From positions 1-62,279 of the IMG/VR virus record IMGVR_UViG_3300025828_000024: a stretch of 62,279 nucleotides of DNA. One strand, given 5' to 3'. Below, one piece after another: positions 43,497-49,800 of this stretch; positions within the stretch are counted from its first letter, which is position 1; each line of letters opens with the position of its first letter. This DNA is from a virus. Position numbers and translations under genes: made by a program. The notes beneath the pieces were generated by a model. That model made no database searches. It saw only the letters and a list, made by a program, of their open reading frames with translations, and had not been told where the DNA came from.

Positions 43497-44516
43497 TTAA
43501 AGGATCAGGTTCTTACCTGTCTTTATGATCCAATCGCGGATCGCTTGAGACTGCTTCAAGTCCTTGGTGCGATTGATCGCATCCTTAACGACGAAAGCAG
43601 CGAACTCTTGCTGAGGCAGACGCTCAAGGTAATTGATCACGTTGCCCACGTTCTTCTCGTTCACGCGGGAAGCAATGGCAGCACAGATCGCGTACAGTAC
43701 AGCGGGATCGCTTGGAACATCAGCACTCGCAGGGTTTGCGATTAGCTTGTCGATGTCTGGCACACTGTTGTACATCTTCAGGAACCCAGTGAAATCAGCA
43801 GTCGCAGCGCGACCAACCTGACCCGCGATAGCTTCCAGTTGGTTCACTGGATCAAGACCCCATGACATGATCGAACCAACGCGCTCCCATGAACGAGGCG
43901 ATGGGCATGCGTTCGCATCACGATCAAACTTGTGCAACCACTCAGGGCGGAACCGCAAGAACGCACAGATGCGCTCGTCGATACGCTTGCTGTAGTAGTA
44001 GGCGATGGTGTCTTCCAGATCGGCCTCAATCTCCAAGAACATCAGGCGATCCTTCAGGTGCGAGGGCATGTTGTTTGTACCCGCACGGTCAGACATGCGG
44101 TTACCCGCCGCAACGATCACCCAACCCTGTGGCAGATGGTGCGGACCAACACGGCGTTCGTTGACGATCTGAGCCGCGATGTTCTGGTTGGCAACTGGTG
44201 CCTGTGGAAGCTCGTCGAGGAACAGGATGCCCTCACCCTCAGTCGGCATCCAGTCAGGACGCATGCGGACCATTGTCTCACCATCAGGTGATGGGACAGG
44301 CCAACCGCCAAGCTCACCCGCATCGTACTGTGCCAATGACAGTATCTCGCAGCCGATACCTCGACGATCCGCGATATCCTTGACCGTAGTGGTCTTACCT
44401 ATACCCGCGCCAGACACGAGGTATGGCACAACGTATTGGGCATCGCGTCCCTGCTTCAGGTTAAAGGCAAAGTCGATAGCTGCCTCAGTGATTGATTGCG
44501 CTTGTGATAGCTTCAT
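43497..44516 (-). CDS. MoxR-family AAA+ ATPase
   Basis: Product of 339 aa after GTGGAGATC. Walker A G36-A-G-I-G40-K41-T42, Walker B ILFLDEL with D101-E102, sensor 1 VAAGNRM, and arginine-rich SxLKDR (PSHLKDRLMFLEIE) match MoxR/RavA ATPases. These drive remodelling through VWA-domain partners, here the HEXXH/VWA protein downstream. Expression in a phage suggests remodelling of a host or virion complex during infection. Target unknown. Confidence 0.9.
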   Translation of the reverse strand: MKLSQAQSITEAAIDFAFNLKQGRDAQYVVPYLVSGAGIGKTTTVKDIADRRGIGCEILSLAQYDAGELGGWPVPSPDGETMVRMRPDWMPTEGEGILFLDELPQAPVANQNIAAQIVNERRVGPHHLPQGWVIVAAGNRMSDRAGTNNMPSHLKDRLMFLEIEADLEDTIAYYYSKRIDERICAFLRFRPEWLHKFDRDANACPSPRSWERVGSIMSWGLDPVNQLEAIAGQVGRAATADFTGFLKMYNSVPDIDKLIANPASADVPSDPAVLYAICAAIASRVNEKNVGNVINYLERLPQQEFAAFVVKDAINRTKDLKQSQAIRDWIIKTGKNLIL

Positions 44517-44758
44517 GATTGATCTCCACTCTCTCTATAATTGATCACAAATTTTAGGTTCTCTATCCGCACTGAGGCATCCTCAATGTGGACCTTGTCA
44601 GACTTCAGATAGTGACGTTGATAGTTCATCACCGCCCTGTCGTGTTTGTCTCGTGCCTTGGCAAGCTCATCCTTGAGCCTGTCCATGCTGTAGTCGGCGT
44701 ACTGTTGGATCAGTCGCTCGTTCGATTGTTTGATGTATTCTTCAAGGTCAGTTTGCAT
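44513..44758 (-). CDS. small coiled-coil protein
   Basis: Product of 81 aa. The start after GAGGACTGAT is preferred over an upstream in-frame ATG. The sequence is a long charged helix (DLEEYIKQSNERLIQQYADY ... LKDELAKARDKHDRAVMNYQ). It overlaps the MoxR gene by 4 bp, so it may be made with it. Function unknown. Confidence 0.7.
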   Translation of the reverse strand: MQTDLEEYIKQSNERLIQQYADYSMDRLKDELAKARDKHDRAVMNYQRHYLKSDKVHIEDASVRIENLKFVINYRESGDQS

Positions 44759-44759
44759 A

Positions 44760-44990
44760 TCAGTCCTCTGTTTCTGAAAGATCAGGGCATGTGCCATCCT
44801 CACAGGCTTGGCACCAATCTTCCCCGATCAATTGCTTTGGATCACTGTATACTTCAAGCACCGTACCATCGATGCCACCGACCAAAGCCATCGCTTCTTT
44901 CAGGCCAAGCTGTTCGGCCTCATCAATCGTTGTCGCTTCCACCGTCACATGACGTATCGTCTGGACTTTCACTCCCACCATGTAAATCAT
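44760..44990 (-). CDS. small acidic protein, unknown
   Basis: Product of 76 aa. The start at 44990 follows AAGGAG with 7-nt spacing. Beta-rich N-terminus (MIYMVGVKVQTIRHVTVEA), a DEAEQLGLKEAM helix, and a Cys-x2-Cys motif near the acidic end (WCQACEDGTC). It overlaps the previous gene by 68 bp in another frame. Confidence 0.6.
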   Translation of the reverse strand: MIYMVGVKVQTIRHVTVEATTIDEAEQLGLKEAMALVGGIDGTVLEVYSDPKQLIGEDWCQACEDGTCPDLSETED

Positions 44991-45102
44991 CCACTGGCTC
45001 CTTCTGGTAAATGGGTTCGCCGTTGGATATCTTGCGAACCAGTTCATCGAATTCATTTTGGGTGAAGCCCCCAAAGATAGAGGCTTGGCTGTTCTTACTC
45101 AT
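44923..45102 (-). CDS. small protein, unknown
   Basis: Product of 59 aa. The ATG overlaps the previous stop (TGATG), which supports it. The first 37 residues (IFGGFTQNEFDELVRKISNG ... YQKEP) look like a normal helical peptide. The last ~20 are Ser/Asp/Gly-rich and overlap the next gene in another frame. Confidence 0.55.
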   Translation of the reverse strand: MSKNSQASIFGGFTQNEFDELVRKISNGEPIYQKEPVDDLHGGSESPDDTSCDGGSDND

Positions 45103-45647
45103 CACAACCCCCAGTTACTTGCGCAGATCGGGCCAATGCCCATCTCAATCGACACAGGGTCAGTCAACTCACGTCCGCAGCATGAGCAGCGTCCAGTGAC
45201 CTTACCGTGCTGCACTGCCTCACCCCTTGGGTCAGACGCTACCCGCACTACAGCGTCCGCTGTGGCTGTATGACAGGTGCCTACAGGCATGAACTTACCT
45301 TCCATGATCTTGCCCTGATAGTCAGGACCACGCTTGACGTACACGGCACCGCCATTACGCCCATTCATAGGGGCCAACGAGAATGCCAACTCAGCCGCGC
45401 GGAAGACAGGCTTCTTGACCTTGGCTGTTTCGAGCAAGGTCTTGATCCGCGAGACATCGACATCCCGCGTCAATGTTTCACGGCGTTCAGCTTTGTTCTT
45501 GATCTTGGTGATCGTGCGCTCCGCTGCGTCCCATTGCTTCTCCGACAGATCACCCTTGGTGACGTACTGGACAATCAGGGAAGCCGCAAAGTTATTCCAT
45601 GTGCGCATCCCGCCAAGCTCTTGTAAGATTTCTTCACGTTCCATCAT
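45102..45647 (-). CDS. DUF6011-type zinc protein
   Basis: Product of 181 aa. The C-terminus (GRCSCCGRELTDPVSIEMGI, then GPICASNWG) is the CxxC...C treble-clef-like motif of DUF6011, frequent in phage and actinobacterial proteins. The N-terminal ~70 residues are helical. Probably a nucleic-acid or protein-binding zinc protein. Its stop overlaps the next start, and its own start overlaps the preceding gene by 4 bp. Confidence 0.75.
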   Translation of the reverse strand: MMEREEILQELGGMRTWNNFAASLIVQYVTKGDLSEKQWDAAERTITKIKNKAERRETLTRDVDVSRIKTLLETAKVKKPVFRAAELAFSLAPMNGRNGGAVYVKRGPDYQGKIMEGKFMPVGTCHTATADAVVRVASDPRGEAVQHGKVTGRCSCCGRELTDPVSIEMGIGPICASNWGL

Positions 45648-45913
45648 ACTCTCCCAAGTTCACGAATAAATGCATCGCCATTGTGATACTGTTCGACCAG
45701 TTCGAACTCCTCACCCTTTGCCTGTAAGGCATTGAGGAAGAGGGGCATGTCGCAGTCTTCTTCAAGGTACAGTGTCGGCACGTACTTGTCAGTGACCTGA
45801 GCGTAGCTGAAACGGCTGACCTGAGACATGTGCAGCCCCGCGTTGAGCAGATCACGGTACGGCACTTCTAGCCAACCATGACCCGCGTCAGTGTGATATG
45901 TGTATTTAGTCAT
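45644..45913 (-). CDS. conserved small phage protein
   Basis: Product of 89 aa (YTYHTDAGHGWLEVPYRDLL, with SRFSYAQ and DKYVPTLYLEEDCDM following). The GHGWLEVP start is a recurring phage and plasmid motif of unknown function. Both ends overlap neighbouring genes by 4 bp (ATGA), showing tight coupling. Confidence 0.75.
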   Translation of the reverse strand: MTKYTYHTDAGHGWLEVPYRDLLNAGLHMSQVSRFSYAQVTDKYVPTLYLEEDCDMPLFLNALQAKGEEFELVEQYHNGDAFIRELGRV

Positions 45914-46080
45914 TGTTCATCCTTTCCCCATATTAAAACTTTCCCGATAACCTTTGACCGTATGCTTTTGTCCCCAAGGATTTCTTTGACGAAATATTCC
46001 TCAAGGTCTTCAAAGGTTTCGAATTCATACCGCGAGTAAAACTTGCCCCGCGCTTCTATCTGATCGGTTTTGATATACAT
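45910..46080 (-). CDS. small protein, unknown
   Basis: Product of 56 aa (MYIKTDQIEARGKFYSRYEF, then EDLEEYFVKEIL and VIGKVLIWGKDEQ). GGAG precedes the start and its stop overlaps the next ATG (ATGA), which supports translation. It looks like a compact alpha/beta fold. No family recognised. Confidence 0.65.
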   Translation of the reverse strand: MYIKTDQIEARGKFYSRYEFETFEDLEEYFVKEILGDKSIRSKVIGKVLIWGKDEQ

Positions 46081-46097
46081 TCTTCACTCCATAAAAA

Positions 46098-46109
46098 GTT
46101 CAAATGAAC
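46098..46109. repeat. dispersed palindrome, GTTCAAATGAAC
   Basis: Perfect copy between two minus-strand genes. On the minus strand it reads AAAGTTCATTTGAACTTTTT, which would form a 7-bp stem followed by T residues. A second hairpin (AGCCC/GGGCT) lies at 46120-46135, upstream on the transcript. Confidence 0.8.
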
Positions 46110-46146
46110 TTTGTGCAGCAGCCCATCTCAGGGCTACCAACAAAAT

Positions 46147-46251
46147 TCACCATGCGAGCATGAAAATCAGCAGCCCTACAGTGAAGGCCGTGAAGGCGAT
46201 CCCAGAAACAAACGCTTCTAGGATCAAGAGAAAGCGGTCACGCTTATTCAT
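46147..46251 (-). CDS. 34-aa single-TM peptide
   Basis: The ATG overlaps the preceding stop (ATGA). The peptide has a charged start (NKRDRF) and then one hydrophobic segment from about residue 7 to 34 (LILEAFVSGIAFTAF, TVGLLIFMLAW). It is short for a holin but may be a membrane regulator or anti-host peptide. Confidence 0.6.
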   Translation of the reverse strand: MNKRDRFLLILEAFVSGIAFTAFTVGLLIFMLAW

Positions 46252-46943
46252 GACGCAATACCAAGCTCGTCGAGCATCGCCACAACGGCAGCATCGACAG
46301 TGTCGTTCTCGTTTTCTGCCTCAGCGGCAGCGGCCTTAGCAGCCTCAGTGTCACGGTACGCTTTCCGCGCAGCCATCAACTCACGCATCGCGTTCTGGAA
46401 CTCGTCCAGTTCGTCATCATCAAGGCCATCCTTGAAGACATCGCCCTGCACCTGCTTGCCGTTCTCATCCTTCTTGGTAGAGAACTTGCCGACAACTTGC
46501 TCTGCGAGGCGTTGAGCTTTTGACTTGTCGCTCTCACCCTTGACCGCCTTGGCAAGTTTGTTCTCGCTATCGATCTCCATCGCAGCAAGGTCACGCACAA
46601 TGGCATCGCCAGTGTACTGGCTTGGGATGTCACCGATCTTTTCTTTGATCAGGCGCACGGCACCCACAGAATTCTCGACGTACCGCTTGACGGTGGCCTC
46701 TTTCAGACCCGCCTCTTCAAGCAGCGCAGCGCGTAGCTTCTTAGACACGGCACGAGGTAGGTTGCCCTTGACCAGTTTGACGTGGGCGATTGAGGCGATC
46801 ACCTCGCCATAGGCACCCATCTTCTCAGCGTTAGCCGCCTCGTTGTTGGTGCGGTTCTGACCCTTGAGGTCAGCAATGTTTTGCTCCGCTTTGTAAACAA
46901 CATTGATCGAAGCATCTGAAACAATAAAATCTTTAGCAGTCAT
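46248..46943 (-). CDS. acidic helical protein, unknown
   Basis: Product of 231 aa. The start at 46943 follows AAGGATG; the longer in-frame version begins in the preceding gene. It is rich in Ala, Glu, Lys and Asp with few aromatics. Blocks include LRAALLEEAGLKEATVKRYV and a C-terminal EAAKAAAAEAENENDTVDAA. Probably an elongated helical protein. No family recognised. Confidence 0.65.
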   Translation of the reverse strand: MTAKDFIVSDASINVVYKAEQNIADLKGQNRTNNEAANAEKMGAYGEVIASIAHVKLVKGNLPRAVSKKLRAALLEEAGLKEATVKRYVENSVGAVRLIKEKIGDIPSQYTGDAIVRDLAAMEIDSENKLAKAVKGESDKSKAQRLAEQVVGKFSTKKDENGKQVQGDVFKDGLDDDELDEFQNAMRELMAARKAYRDTEAAKAAAAEAENENDTVDAAVVAMLDELGIAS

Positions 46944-46980
46944 CTGTTCATCCTTTTCTGGCTGACTGTTATTGGGAAAG

Positions 46981-47000
46981 TGTGGCCCGATAAGGCCACA
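46981..47000 (-). other. strong intergenic hairpin
   Basis: TGTGGCC and GGCCACA arms with a 6-nt loop, located between two minus-strand genes and followed only by CTTT. It may be an RNA-processing or partial termination signal. Confidence 0.55.
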
Positions 47001-47010
47001 GTGAAGGGGC

Positions 47011-47325
47011 TTACGCAGCGCGTTGGATGTCGAGGGTGTTTTTGATTTCACGGCCTAGCTCTTTGACCTTCATTGCCATTGCACTAACGTGGAAGATGTC
47101 GTCTTCATTAAATGCGCCATGCAAATTCTCGTCGTGCAAGAAATCGTCAGTGCGGTAGCGGTACGCATCGCCGTTTGGATCGACATACTCATATGTCCAC
47201 TGGAAAGCAGTGTCGCTATCAGAGCGAATGATTAGGACGTGATCGCCGCCATCACCAGAACAGGTGATTTCGATGGTGATGCCAACGCGGGTGATTGAGC
47301 GGAATACAGTTTTGATAGAAGCCAT
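47011..47325 (-). CDS. small beta-rich protein, unknown
   Basis: Product of 104 aa after GAGAGGAG. Beta-rich N-terminus (SIKTVFRSITRVGITIEITC), a GDGGDHVLIIRSD block, an acidic middle and a helical end. No family recognised. Confidence 0.65.
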   Translation of the reverse strand: MASIKTVFRSITRVGITIEITCSGDGGDHVLIIRSDSDTAFQWTYEYVDPNGDAYRYRTDDFLHDENLHGAFNEDDIFHVSAMAMKVKELGREIKNTLDIQRAA

Positions 47326-47364
47326 GATTTATCTCCTCTCATGGTGGGGGTGGAACTAACATCA

Positions 47365-47380
47365 CCGCCCCTTGGGGCGG
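47365..47380. other. 16-bp GC-rich palindrome
   Basis: CCGCCCC TT GGGGCGG between two minus-strand genes forms a 7-bp perfect stem with a minimal loop; there is no T-run. Probably an mRNA stability or processing hairpin. Confidence 0.5.
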
Positions 47381-47391
47381 CAAACTTAGTT

Positions 47392-47607
47392 TCACGCAGC
47401 GATTGGTTGGTGGTAGCCAGTGACATCATTGACCACATTCAGGTAGACATCTAGGTAGTCATCGTCGGTTAGCGTGTAGCATTCCTTGATGTATTTACGG
47501 ATGCTAGAGCGCATTGCGATGCGATAGCTTTCCGCCTCATATGCATTGACCTTGGCAAAGCGGCGGGCCATTCCATAGTAGGCGACTGCGTTTTTATAAT
47601 GGCACAT
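47392..47607 (-). CDS. small protein, paralogue of the gene at 47756
   Basis: Product of 71 aa after AAGGAGA. It shares the arrangement H-(Y/F)-x-N-A-(V/I)-A-x-Y...AEx(R/N)xYEAESY with the 66-aa product 150 bp upstream on the transcript. Single helix-rich domain of unknown function. Confidence 0.65.
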   Translation of the reverse strand: MCHYKNAVAYYGMARRFAKVNAYEAESYRIAMRSSIRKYIKECYTLTDDDYLDVYLNVVNDVTGYHQPIAA

Positions 47608-47618
47608 AACTGGTCTCC

Positions 47619-47726
47619 TTATGCGATTGCGTTTTTGATGGATACGATGAGTGCCGCTGCGTCCATTGCGACTGCGGCGTAATTGCCTTCTGAAATTGAA
47701 AGGCAGAACGATGCGAAAGCGTCCAT
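47619..47726 (-). CDS. very small hydrophobic ORF, uncertain
   Basis: Product of 35 aa (DAFASFCLSISEGNYAAVAM, then AAALIVSIKNAIA) filling the gap between the two paralogous small genes. The ATG has no close ribosome site (AAGGAT is 27 nt away), so translation may start upstream at a non-ATG codon or not occur. Confidence 0.4.
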   Translation of the reverse strand: MDAFASFCLSISEGNYAAVAMDAAALIVSIKNAIA

Positions 47727-47755
47727 TGCTGTAACGGCTGCATCCGCATCCTTGA

Positions 47756-47956
47756 TTAAGAATAGACAGGATTTTCGATCATGTGGTCAAACACGTCCCA
47801 CATGACATTGAGGCGGTTGCTGCCGATCTCAGCGGCATGCTTGGTGGCGAAGTGTGTCGCCTGTTGGTAGTAGCTCTCAGCCTCATAATCACGGCGTTCA
47901 GCCTTGCAACGAAGATGCATGCGATAAGCAGCGATAGCGTTGTTAAAGTGGATCAT
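47756..47956 (-). CDS. small protein, paralogue of the gene at 47392
   Basis: Product of 66 aa; ATG 47956 follows GAGGAG. The sequence (IHFNNAIAAYRMHLRCKAER, then YEAESYYQQATHFATKHAAE) matches the product at 47392 in its first 30 residues, indicating duplication. First gene of the long minus-strand operon. Confidence 0.65.
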   Translation of the reverse strand: MIHFNNAIAAYRMHLRCKAERRDYEAESYYQQATHFATKHAAEIGSNRLNVMWDVFDHMIENPVYS

Positions 47957-48070
47957 TGGAAACTCCTCTGAATGAAACCATGACAACGGCAACTAGATAG
48001 CTGCCGCTCTCGATTGTCTCACTCCAACCACCTCTGTCTTTCTCTACCCTGATCACTCTGGAAAACCTCA

Positions 48071-48117
48071 GCGGACATCACTTGTGGAAGGTGATGCTGA
48101 CTGACAGCGTCAGGTCC
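48071..48117 (-). ncRNA. predicted three-way-junction RNA element
   Basis: On the minus strand, CGGA/TCCG closes a junction with two inner stems: CTGAC-GCT-GTCAG (5 bp) and CATCAC-9 nt-GTGATG (6 bp). The stems nest without conflict. It may be part of a leader riboregulator. Confidence 0.5.
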
Positions 48118-48324
48118 GATACCAAGCCGCGTCTAACGACGACTAACTGAACATCAGTGGTGCGCCCCGTTTGGTGGGAAGCCCGATCTTTCTGGGGAAA
48201 GTTGATTGTCGGCGTGTTGCCCGATCAACCGTCCGCTAGGAACGAAGCTCTCTCTACTGCCCGTGCGAGGCTTTATGACAATTCCGCTGAGAGGTGGCGG
48301 CGTTCGGGGTTAGGGCGAGGGGGC

Positions 48325-48351
48325 AAAAAAGGCCGCGTCGGCCCGTCCGAC
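48325..48351 (-). terminator. promoter-proximal terminator with an exclusive alternative stem
   Basis: On the minus strand GGCCG-ACG-CGGCC followed by six T would stop transcripts after about 30 nt. The preceding bases can pair instead as GTCGG-ACGGG-CCGAC, which uses the left arm of the terminator. The two structures cannot coexist, as in attenuation control. Confidence 0.65.
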
Positions 48352-48358
48352 ACCCACT

Positions 48359-48387
48359 TATCTAAGGGGTGATCATTCCCTTGTCAA
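48359..48387 (-). promoter_or_regulatory. strong sigma70-like promoter of the minus-strand operon
   Basis: On the minus strand TTGACA, 17-bp spacer, TAGATA. This is the best promoter match recognised in the window and predicts a start near 48352, reading through the leader into the operon of about 20 genes. Confidence 0.78.
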
Positions 48388-48484
48388 CCCTTATGTTCCC
48401 TTATATTCCTCTATCATTGCACTAAACCCAATAAAACAAGGGATATCGTGACAAGAAAAAGTTTTGGGTGTACACTCTGGATTA

Positions 48485-48496
48485 GTTCAATTGCAC
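48485..48496 (+). repeat. dispersed palindrome variant, GTTCAATTGCAC
   Basis: Copy with the GCAC right arm and a following TTTT, upstream of the small terminase gene. The same variant follows that gene at 49125, so the gene is bracketed by two sites. Confidence 0.75.
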
Positions 48497-48595
48497 TTTT
48501 CTGGGGATCGCTTGGCCCAGATTTCAGGTGCTGATTTGGGGGGTGATTCGCAAGAGGTCAAAACCACGAAAGCCAAGCGCAGCGTCGAGGTCAAT

Positions 48596-49123
48596 ATGAC
48601 AAGTAATAGGAACACAGGTAACAAGGGTAAGCCCAAGCTCACAATAGTGGGTAATACAGGTAAGAAGACTACAGGCACCAGAAAGAAGAGTGCCACCAAT
48701 ACCAGAGGTCTCACAGACAAGCAGGAAGCATTCGCTCAGGCCATCTTTGAGGGGGCCAACTTTAGTGATGCGTATCGGCAGTCATATGATGCAGCAAACA
48801 TGAGTAATGCAAGCATACACAATGAGGCTTGCCTGTTGGTCCAGAACCCCAAGGTGTCCATGAGATTAGAGCAGCTAAATGCTGAAAGGGAACAGCAGCG
48901 GCGCATGCAGAGCCTCTCGCGAGGTGACTTCGTTTTGAAACAGCTGACAGATGAGGCACTGAACCCTGACAATTCTGATGGGGCTAGGGTCCGCGCTCTG
49001 GAACTACTGGGCAAGAGTGTTGCACTGTTCACTGACAAAGTGGAAACAGAGGATAAGACTGAGCGGGACGCTGATGCGATCAAGGCAGAGCTACAGGCCA
49101 AGCTGGATCGCCTGTTGGGATAA
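48596..49123 (+). CDS. terminase small subunit
   Basis: Product of 175 aa from ATG 48596 (weak CGAGG site; a TTG 44 codons upstream is in frame but lies across the palindrome). After a basic N-terminus, residues ~42-90 (LTDKQEAFAQAIFEGANFSD, AYRQSY, ASIHNEACLLVQNPKVSMRL) form the HTH and helical domain of Terminase_2-like small subunits. The C-terminus is charged and helical. It recognises packaging sites and loads the large subunit, which is encoded 1.7 kb away beyond a minus-strand cluster. Confidence 0.85.
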   Translation: MTSNRNTGNKGKPKLTIVGNTGKKTTGTRKKSATNTRGLTDKQEAFAQAIFEGANFSDAYRQSYDAANMSNASIHNEACLLVQNPKVSMRLEQLNAEREQQRRMQSLSRGDFVLKQLTDEALNPDNSDGARVRALELLGKSVALFTDKVETEDKTERDADAIKAELQAKLDRLLG

Positions 49124-49124
49124 A

Positions 49125-49136
49125 GTTCGATTGCAC
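49125..49136 (+). repeat. dispersed palindrome variant, GTTCGATTGCAC
   Basis: Copy one base after the stop codon of the small terminase gene, followed by TTTT. Variant in two positions relative to the perfect palindrome. Confidence 0.7.
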
Positions 49137-49193
49137 TTTTCCACCATGTGTTTCGGGTCGGGGTCGCCCATCTTAAATCCAAACGGAACGTGA

Positions 49194-49216
49194 CCCCCAC
49201 CTACCCCCACCCCCCC
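49194..49216 (-). other. G-quadruplex-capable run on the minus strand
   Basis: The minus strand reads runs of 7, 5 and 5 G separated by T and by TAGGT. The run of seven can supply two of the four G-tracts, satisfying the G3+N1-7 rule. Confidence 0.5.
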
Positions 49217-49334
49217 TCATGCTCGCCCGTACCTGGACGCGCGTATACATGATGTTCCACACAAACAATTACATTACCCTAGGAATCCTATACCCCCCCC
49301 TATAATATACATTCAAAAAAGCAAATATGAAGAC

Positions 49335-49425
49335 GGCGCTGACTTGCCCTCATTTATATCGGCTAAGAACTATTCCGATTTTATTTTCAATGACTTAGGG
49401 GTGGCGCTAACTTGCCCTCATTTAT
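49335..49425 (+). repeat. pair of 23-bp direct repeats
   Basis: GGCGCTGACTTGCCCTCATT plus TAT at 49335-49357 recurs with one change (GACTT to AACTT) at 49403-49425, 68 bp apart. Candidate iterons, packaging sites or regulator binding sites. Confidence 0.75.
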
Positions 49426-49484
49426 CGCGTGTTTTAGCTGGGATGGGATTACCACCTTTGACATAAGGCAAATGATTATCTATA

Positions 49485-49715
49485 TTATTGGTGTGGCGGC
49501 TCTAGTTTCATCCGCATTAAGACCCTACCAAGGGCCACCTTAGCGAGCTGTTCTGTATATTGTCTAGCTATCTTAGGATTACTGCAGATTATCGCTATGG
49601 TGCCGTCCTGAAGGGTGCCGATCCACTTGTTACTTTTGACTTCCAGTAACTTGTACGCAGAAGAGTCCGCTGTTTTGGTCTTTAACGAGCATTTTGGCTT
49701 TCTGTCTTTCGTCAT
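49485..49715 (-). CDS. small protein, unknown, partly overlapping the next gene
   Basis: Product of 76 aa from ATG 49715 (no clear ribosome site). The part after residue ~30 (KWIGTLQDGTIAIICSNPKI, then ARQYTEQLAKVALGRV) reads as an ordinary folded peptide. The first 29 residues overlap the 56-aa gene at 49630 in another frame. It may be translated by coupling. Confidence 0.5.
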   Translation of the reverse strand: MTKDRKPKCSLKTKTADSSAYKLLEVKSNKWIGTLQDGTIAIICSNPKIARQYTEQLAKVALGRVLMRMKLEPPHQ

Positions 49716-49800
49716 AGCAGGCTTTTTCAACTTGATATGTGCCTAGTTGGTAATATTCTAGTTTACCGTTCATGAGATGTATCCAGAGAAGTACCCACAT
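49630..49800 (-). CDS. small N-terminally anchored marine-phage protein
   Basis: Product of 56 aa whose ATG overlaps the preceding stop (TGATG). The sequence MWVLLWIHLMNGKLEYYQLG, then YDERQKAKMLV, matches a type of small phage protein with a hydrophobic signal-like start and a Cys pair (positions 28 and 48) that I recall from many marine phages. Probably exported or membrane attached. Function unknown. Confidence 0.7.
   Translation of the reverse strand: MWVLLWIHLMNGKLEYYQLGTYQVEKACYDERQKAKMLVKDQNSGLFCVQVTGSQK

Larger units (their letters stand above)
47957..48352 (-). ncRNA. long structured 5' leader of the minus-strand operon
   Basis: About 400 nt lie between the promoter (48359-48387) and the first gene. 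No ORF of good quality was found on the transcribed strand. The leader contains the early terminator at 48325, a hairpin with arms GTTGAT/ATCAAC at 48201-48229 and a three-way-junction element at 48071-48117. A regulatory RNA or attenuator is likely; the function is inferred from structure alone. Confidence 0.55.
49137..49484. other. non-coding region next to the small terminase gene
   Basis: No gene was seen in about 350 bp. It holds three C-runs at 49194-49216 (quadruplex-capable on the minus strand), a C8 run near 49293-49300 and two 23-bp direct repeats (49335 and 49403). The location beside the terminase gene makes a packaging site or origin possible. Confidence 0.5.

Noticed and set aside
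48157-48372. 71-aa plus-strand ORF (GTG start)
   Set aside because: It covers the promoter, terminator and leader of the minus-strand operon; there is no ribosome site and the composition is Arg/Gly-rich.
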